From: DASZBX01 sp035943635
GTDB taxonomy: Bacteria; Actinomycetota; Actinomycetes; Streptomycetales; Catenulisporaceae
Assembly: GCA_035943635.1 (NCBI GenBank)
Contig: DASZBX010000034.1
Location: 1-8,573 of the forward strand
Length of the DNA: 8,573 nucleotides
Direction: 5' to 3'
The position numbers and the translations under genes were made by a program. Of the stretch, positions 6,216-8,573 are shown one piece after another; position 1 is the stretch's first letter, and each line of letters opens with the position of its first letter. The notes beneath the pieces were generated by a model that ran no database searches, was not told the DNA's origin, and worked only from the letters and a program-made list of their open reading frames with translations.

Positions 6216-6968
6216 ATGGCCCGCAACCAACCTTCCGACGCCGCGGTGGACCCCGCCCCGGCCGAGCCGCCCACCGGCCGGCTCAAGCAGTTCGTCTACG
6301 CCTACCAGGTGACCAAGAAGCTTGACCCCAAGCTGCCGGTCGCCCTGCTGGGCTGGGGCCTGGGCGTCGCGGTGGTGGTCTTCGCGCTGTTCTACCTGCT
6401 GGTCGGCAGCAACCTCTTCGGCCTGATCTTCGCCATCGTGGCCACGCTGTTGGCGGCGCTGCTGGCCGTGATGTCCACCCTGTCCCGCCGGGTGCAGCGC
6501 TCGGCCTACAAGCAGCTGGACGGCCAGACCGGCGGCGGCTGGGCCGTGATCGAGCAGAGCGTGAAGCGGGGCTGGAGCAAGACCCCGGCCGTGCAGTTCA
6601 ACCAGCAGCAGGACATGGTGCACCGCCTGATCGGCCGGGCCGGCATCATGCTGGTCGCCGAGGGCGACCCCGTGCGCGCCGCGAAGCTGCTGGCCAACGA
6701 GCGCAAGGCGATCGCCCGCTACCTCGGCCCGGACGTCCCGGTGGACGAGGTCTACGTCGGCGACGACACCGGCGCCGGCCAGGTGCCGATCAACAAGCTC
6801 GGCCCGTACCTGACCAAGCGCGGCCTGCGCGGCAAGACCCTGCTGACCCCGTCCCAGATCAGCGAGTACGGCAAGCGCCTGCAGGCGATCGCGAAGACCC
6901 CGATGGACATGATGCCCAAGGGCCCGATGCCCCGCGGCAACCGCATGCCGCGCGGCAACTTCCGCTGA
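6216..6968 (+). CDS. DUF4191 family integral membrane protein
   Basis: 250 aa. Matches the actinobacterial DUF4191 family found after lipA (Rv2219 in M. tuberculosis, from memory). Layout: a soluble N-terminus with a conserved juxtamembrane segment (FVYAYQVTKKLDPKL, 26-40), two adjacent membrane helices (about 42-63 and 67-88) joined by a very short turn, and a cytoplasmic domain of about 160 residues containing GGGWAVIEQSVKRGW (106-120), RLIGRAGIMLVAEG (137-150) and a basic NERKAIARYLGPDVP stretch. The tail is cationic and repeats MPRGN (238-248). The biochemical function of the family is unknown. It is convergent with the RDD gene, sharing a terminator. The ATG is fixed by the upstream -10 and the absence of longer plausible starts. 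Confidence 0.93.
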   Translation: MARNQPSDAAVDPAPAEPPTGRLKQFVYAYQVTKKLDPKLPVALLGWGLGVAVVVFALFYLLVGSNLFGLIFAIVATLLAALLAVMSTLSRRVQRSAYKQLDGQTGGGWAVIEQSVKRGWSKTPAVQFNQQQDMVHRLIGRAGIMLVAEGDPVRAAKLLANERKAIARYLGPDVPVDEVYVGDDTGAGQVPINKLGPYLTKRGLRGKTLLTPSQISEYGKRLQAIAKTPMDMMPKGPMPRGNRMPRGNFR

Positions 6969-7112
6969 TCGCGCCGAGGTACCGCTGAGCCCGGTCGCCC
7001 GCCGCCTTCCCGTGAGGGGCTTCGGGCGCCCGGCCCGGTCCGCAGATCGGCGGAGGCAGGGCCACCCGCATTCCGATCCGCCGGCTCTGCTCACACCACC
7101 TGGTTCTACGCA

Positions 7113-7149
7113 GAAGGCCGCCCGACGATCTCCTCGTCGGGCGGCCTTC
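7113..7149. terminator. Bidirectional terminator between convergent genes
   Basis: A 16-bp perfect stem (7113-7128 with 7134-7149) encloses the 5-base loop TCTCC. It lies 145 bases after the DUF4191 stop and 15 bases beyond the stop of the minus-strand RDD gene, so it can end both transcripts. The stem is GC-rich with A/T at its base. Confidence 0.85.
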
Positions 7150-7164
7150 GTGCTTTCATGCTTT

Positions 7165-7626
7165 CTATCGGTTGATCACGACTGTTCCCGCCAGCCGGTC
7201 ATGCAGTCCGCGTCCGTCCCGGTCCCAGATCACGGCCGGGACCATCAGCAGCAACAGCAGCGTCCGCGCGATCACGTACGGCGGGGTCAACGGCCCGCCG
7301 AGCCGGCCGACCTGGATCCCGAAGATCCGCTTCCCGATCGTGTACCCGAGCAGCGACTCGAGCACCAGCATCTGCGCCGCGAAGAGCGCGTACACACCCC
7401 ACTGGCCCTGCGGCGTGGTCGGATGCCAGCCGAAGACTCCGATCGCCAGCAGCGACAGCCCCCAGTCCGCGCACAGCGCGCCCAGCCGCCGGCCCTGCCC
7501 GGCCAGGGCGCCCGGCCCCGACTCCGGCAGCCCGAGCCGCTCGCCCCGGTAGGACCACTCGTCCTGGGCCGTCTCCGTCTGCGGCCCGAGCAGCCAGCCG
7601 CCGACCGCGTCCCGGGGCGACGGCAC
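7165..7626 (-). CDS. RDD family integral membrane protein
   Basis: 153 aa with the RDD pattern: GRRLGALCADW (45-55) carries the conserved Arg and Asp of the first helix, TIGKRIFGIQV (96-106) is the conserved middle motif, and WDRDGRGLHDRLAGTVV (134-150) the C-terminal signature. Three hydrophobic segments lie at about 50-66, 75-93 and 118-134. The function is unknown; some family members elsewhere are linked to transport. The GTG at 7626 is chosen because DAVGGWLLGP then lies at residues 6-15, where homologues place a similar GSWLxGP; no Shine-Dalgarno is seen. The reading frame continues upstream as an Ala-Thr run through the hexanucleotide repeat with no ATG or GTG. In relatives this gene lies beside glnA; here its upstream DNA is replaced by unrelated sequence, so its native promoter may be missing. 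Confidence 0.9.
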   Translation of the reverse strand: MPSPRDAVGGWLLGPQTETAQDEWSYRGERLGLPESGPGALAGQGRRLGALCADWGLSLLAIGVFGWHPTTPQGQWGVYALFAAQMLVLESLLGYTIGKRIFGIQVGRLGGPLTPPYVIARTLLLLLMVPAVIWDRDGRGLHDRLAGTVVINR

Positions 7627-7652
7627 GGCGGCGGCCGGTCCGGTCGCAGTCG

Positions 7653-7691
7653 CGGTGGCGGTGGCGGTGGCGGTGGCGGTGGCGGTGGCGG
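7653..7691. repeat. CGGTGG hexanucleotide tandem repeat
   Basis: Six perfect copies of CGGTGG (7653-7688) plus a partial CGG. Upstream bases (GTCGCAGTCGCGG) look like degenerate units. It lies 26 bases from the RDD start and immediately precedes the change to lower-GC sequence, so it marks or caused the junction. Length variation by slippage is expected. Confidence 0.9.
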
Positions 7692-8266
7692 CCGATTTCG
7701 TGCAGTTCTCTGTAGTTCATCCGCAGATCGAGTAGTTGCTCAATCACCAGGCCAAGCTTGCCGTCGAACGGATTGTGATCGCTTCGCCGATTCCGTTCAC
7801 CATTCTGCAGCCTATGCATTATCTGCAGAATATTGATGTAGCGGGGTGTGTTGCGTCTGGGGTTTATGGGAAGCCGCACTCGGCTGAGTCTCGGTTTTTG
7901 CATGTCGATCTCGAGGATGTCACCGAGGTTGCAGCTCGGGTAGTTGGAGATTCGAAGCATCATTATGCGACGTATGAGTTGTCGGGTAATAGGTTCGTCA
8001 TCGGGCATGAGATTGCCGAGGTGCTGGCGGAGGTGTCCGGGCGGTCGGTTGTTGCGGAGTTTCAGATGCTGACGGATTTGGTGAGTCCTGAGCGGCAGCG
8101 GGTTGAGGAGGCTGAGTTTCCTTATGACATCATGTATCGGTTGCTTGGGCATTACAGTCGGTATGGGATTACGGGGAATTCCAATGTGCTGAGTTGGTTG
8201 CTTGGGCGTCCGCCGACTACTTTGCGTGAGTATATGGAGCGTGAGTTGGCTGCCGTTCGGGTGTGA
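7692..8266 (+). pseudogene. NmrA-like NAD(P)-binding protein, 5'-truncated and interrupted by TAG
   Basis: Frame 2 reads DFVQFSVVHPQIE, then TAG at 7733-7735, then LLNHQAKLAVERIVIASPIP and on to the end. The two sides together match NmrA/HSCARG-type atypical short-chain reductases around the substrate helix (family pattern: FSS-V-HPQ, then H-AK--VE--L--S---T-LQP-HYMQN). FTILQPMHYLQN and the C-terminal LLGRPPTTLREYMEREL are well kept. The N-terminal Rossmann half with its glycine motif, about 100 residues, is absent; sequence before 7692 is only repeat. One C-to-T change (CAG to TAG) would explain the stop. A TTG at 7736 gives a 176-aa open frame, but it starts mid-domain with no ribosome site. 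Third positions are T- and G-rich, unlike every gene to the left, which suggests transfer from a lower-GC genome. Likely non-functional. Confidence 0.8.
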
Positions 8267-8573
8267 TTTCGGGGAGCTGTGGGTTGGTGGTTGCGTGTCG
8301 GTGAATGAGTTTAAGTCAAAGGCGGCCCGTGGCAATTTTCCGCGCAGGGTCAGGCGATGGGTGAGTTCGAGACGCGAGAAAATCACCACGGTTTTCTCCC
8401 CCGGGCCACCTCCCGAGGAGCTCACCTAGAGCCCTGGGACGGGTGCGCGGCCACCAGCCCCAGCATGGCATCTAATCACACCAATAGCCTGATATAGAGT
8501 TGTTATGTAATTCCTCGCCCCAAACCTGGACATCCTGGTATACTATAGGTATTGAGCTCAGGGTGGTGAGCTT
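8267..8573. other. Unassigned terminal region, becoming AT-rich
   Basis: No confident gene. A 44-codon frame on + (GTG 8295 to TAG 8429, rich in Arg and ending SPGPPPEELT) and an overlapping open frame on - are seen, neither recognisable. A hairpin GAGAAAA/TTTTCTC (8376-8382 with 8392-8398, 9-base loop) lies within them. From about 8465 the sequence is strongly AT-rich. AGCTCACC at 8419-8426 is repeated inverted at 8565-8572. The area may be a decayed insertion-element end or the upstream region of a gene beyond the window. Confidence 0.5.
8536..8544 (+). promoter_or_regulatory. Extended -10 promoter at the window edge
   Basis: TGGTATACT fits the extended -10 consensus TGNTATAAT, in AT-rich context, without a recognisable -35. 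Expected +1 is near 8551, with GTG codons at 8563 and 8566. It probably drives a gene whose body is outside the window. Confidence 0.45.

Noticed and set aside
5495..6325. Several open frames on both strands in the 5828-6215 gap
   Set aside because: Their translations are Pro/Arg/Gly-rich with no motif, and they overlap the 78-aa and DUF4191 genes.
7199..8425. 408-codon minus-strand open frame spanning the RDD gene and the NmrA fragment
   Set aside because: It crosses the junction and the repeat (reading RHRHRH) and is antisense to one recognisable gene and frame-shifted on another.
8438..8470. GGTGCGCGG resembling a group II intron 5' end
   Set aside because: Only GTGCG matches; no following intron structure, reverse transcriptase or domain V can be seen before the window ends.
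8500..8530. GlnR-type boxes upstream of a possible glnA
   Set aside because: GTTAT, GTAAT and CAAAC occur, but not with the six-base spacing and GAAAC half-sites required.

Overview
The window is a high-GC actinomycete chromosome segment. Coding sequence up to about 7.65 kb is very GC-rich with G/C in nearly every third codon position, GTG starts are common, and the gene order sucB/dlaT, lipB, lipA, small protein, DUF4191 membrane protein, RDD membrane protein matches the conserved actinobacterial lipoylation neighbourhood as I recall it from Mycobacterium tuberculosis and Streptomyces. A Streptomyces- or Catenulispora-like organism is most likely; the species cannot be named from the sequence.

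Layout. 1-1037: 3' part of the E2 acyltransferase gene of a 2-oxo-acid dehydrogenase complex, closed by a 17-bp perfect terminator hairpin. 1252-1953: a membrane-anchored protein with an extracytoplasmic domain carrying two histidine clusters, of no family I can name. 1951-2110: a 160-bp element with 27-bp terminal inverted repeats (26/27 matching) flanked by TA, MITE-like. 2269-3531: an FAD-dependent amine-oxidase/desaturase-like oxidoreductase, with three 15-bp tandem repeats over its stop codon. 3735-4412 lipB and 4463-5473 lipA: the two enzymes of endogenous lipoate synthesis. 5591-5827: a 78-aa hypothetical protein. 5828-6215: a 388-bp gap with a dense G-run tract and a leaderless-type promoter. 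6216-6968: DUF4191 two-helix membrane protein. 7113-7149: a bidirectional terminator. 7165-7626 (minus): RDD-family membrane protein.

From about 7690 the character changes. A CGGTGG hexanucleotide repeat lies just upstream of the RDD gene. It abuts DNA of clearly lower GC and T-rich third positions that encodes the C-terminal two-thirds of an NmrA-like NAD(P)-binding protein, lacking its Rossmann N-terminus and broken by an in-frame TAG. The last 300 bases are unassigned and become AT-rich, ending in a good extended -10 promoter. In relatives, glnA normally follows the RDD gene, so this is a rearrangement or insertion breakpoint, or possibly an assembly join.

How it works together. LipB moves octanoate from acyl-ACP onto the lipoyl domains of E2 and H proteins, and LipA inserts the two sulphurs. 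The E2 encoded at the left edge is the main client, so cofactor synthesis and client lie together. lipB and the DUF4191 gene both appear to start as leaderless mRNAs, each with a TANNNT -10 exactly six bases before the start codon, while lipA and the oxidoreductase have ordinary Shine-Dalgarno sites.
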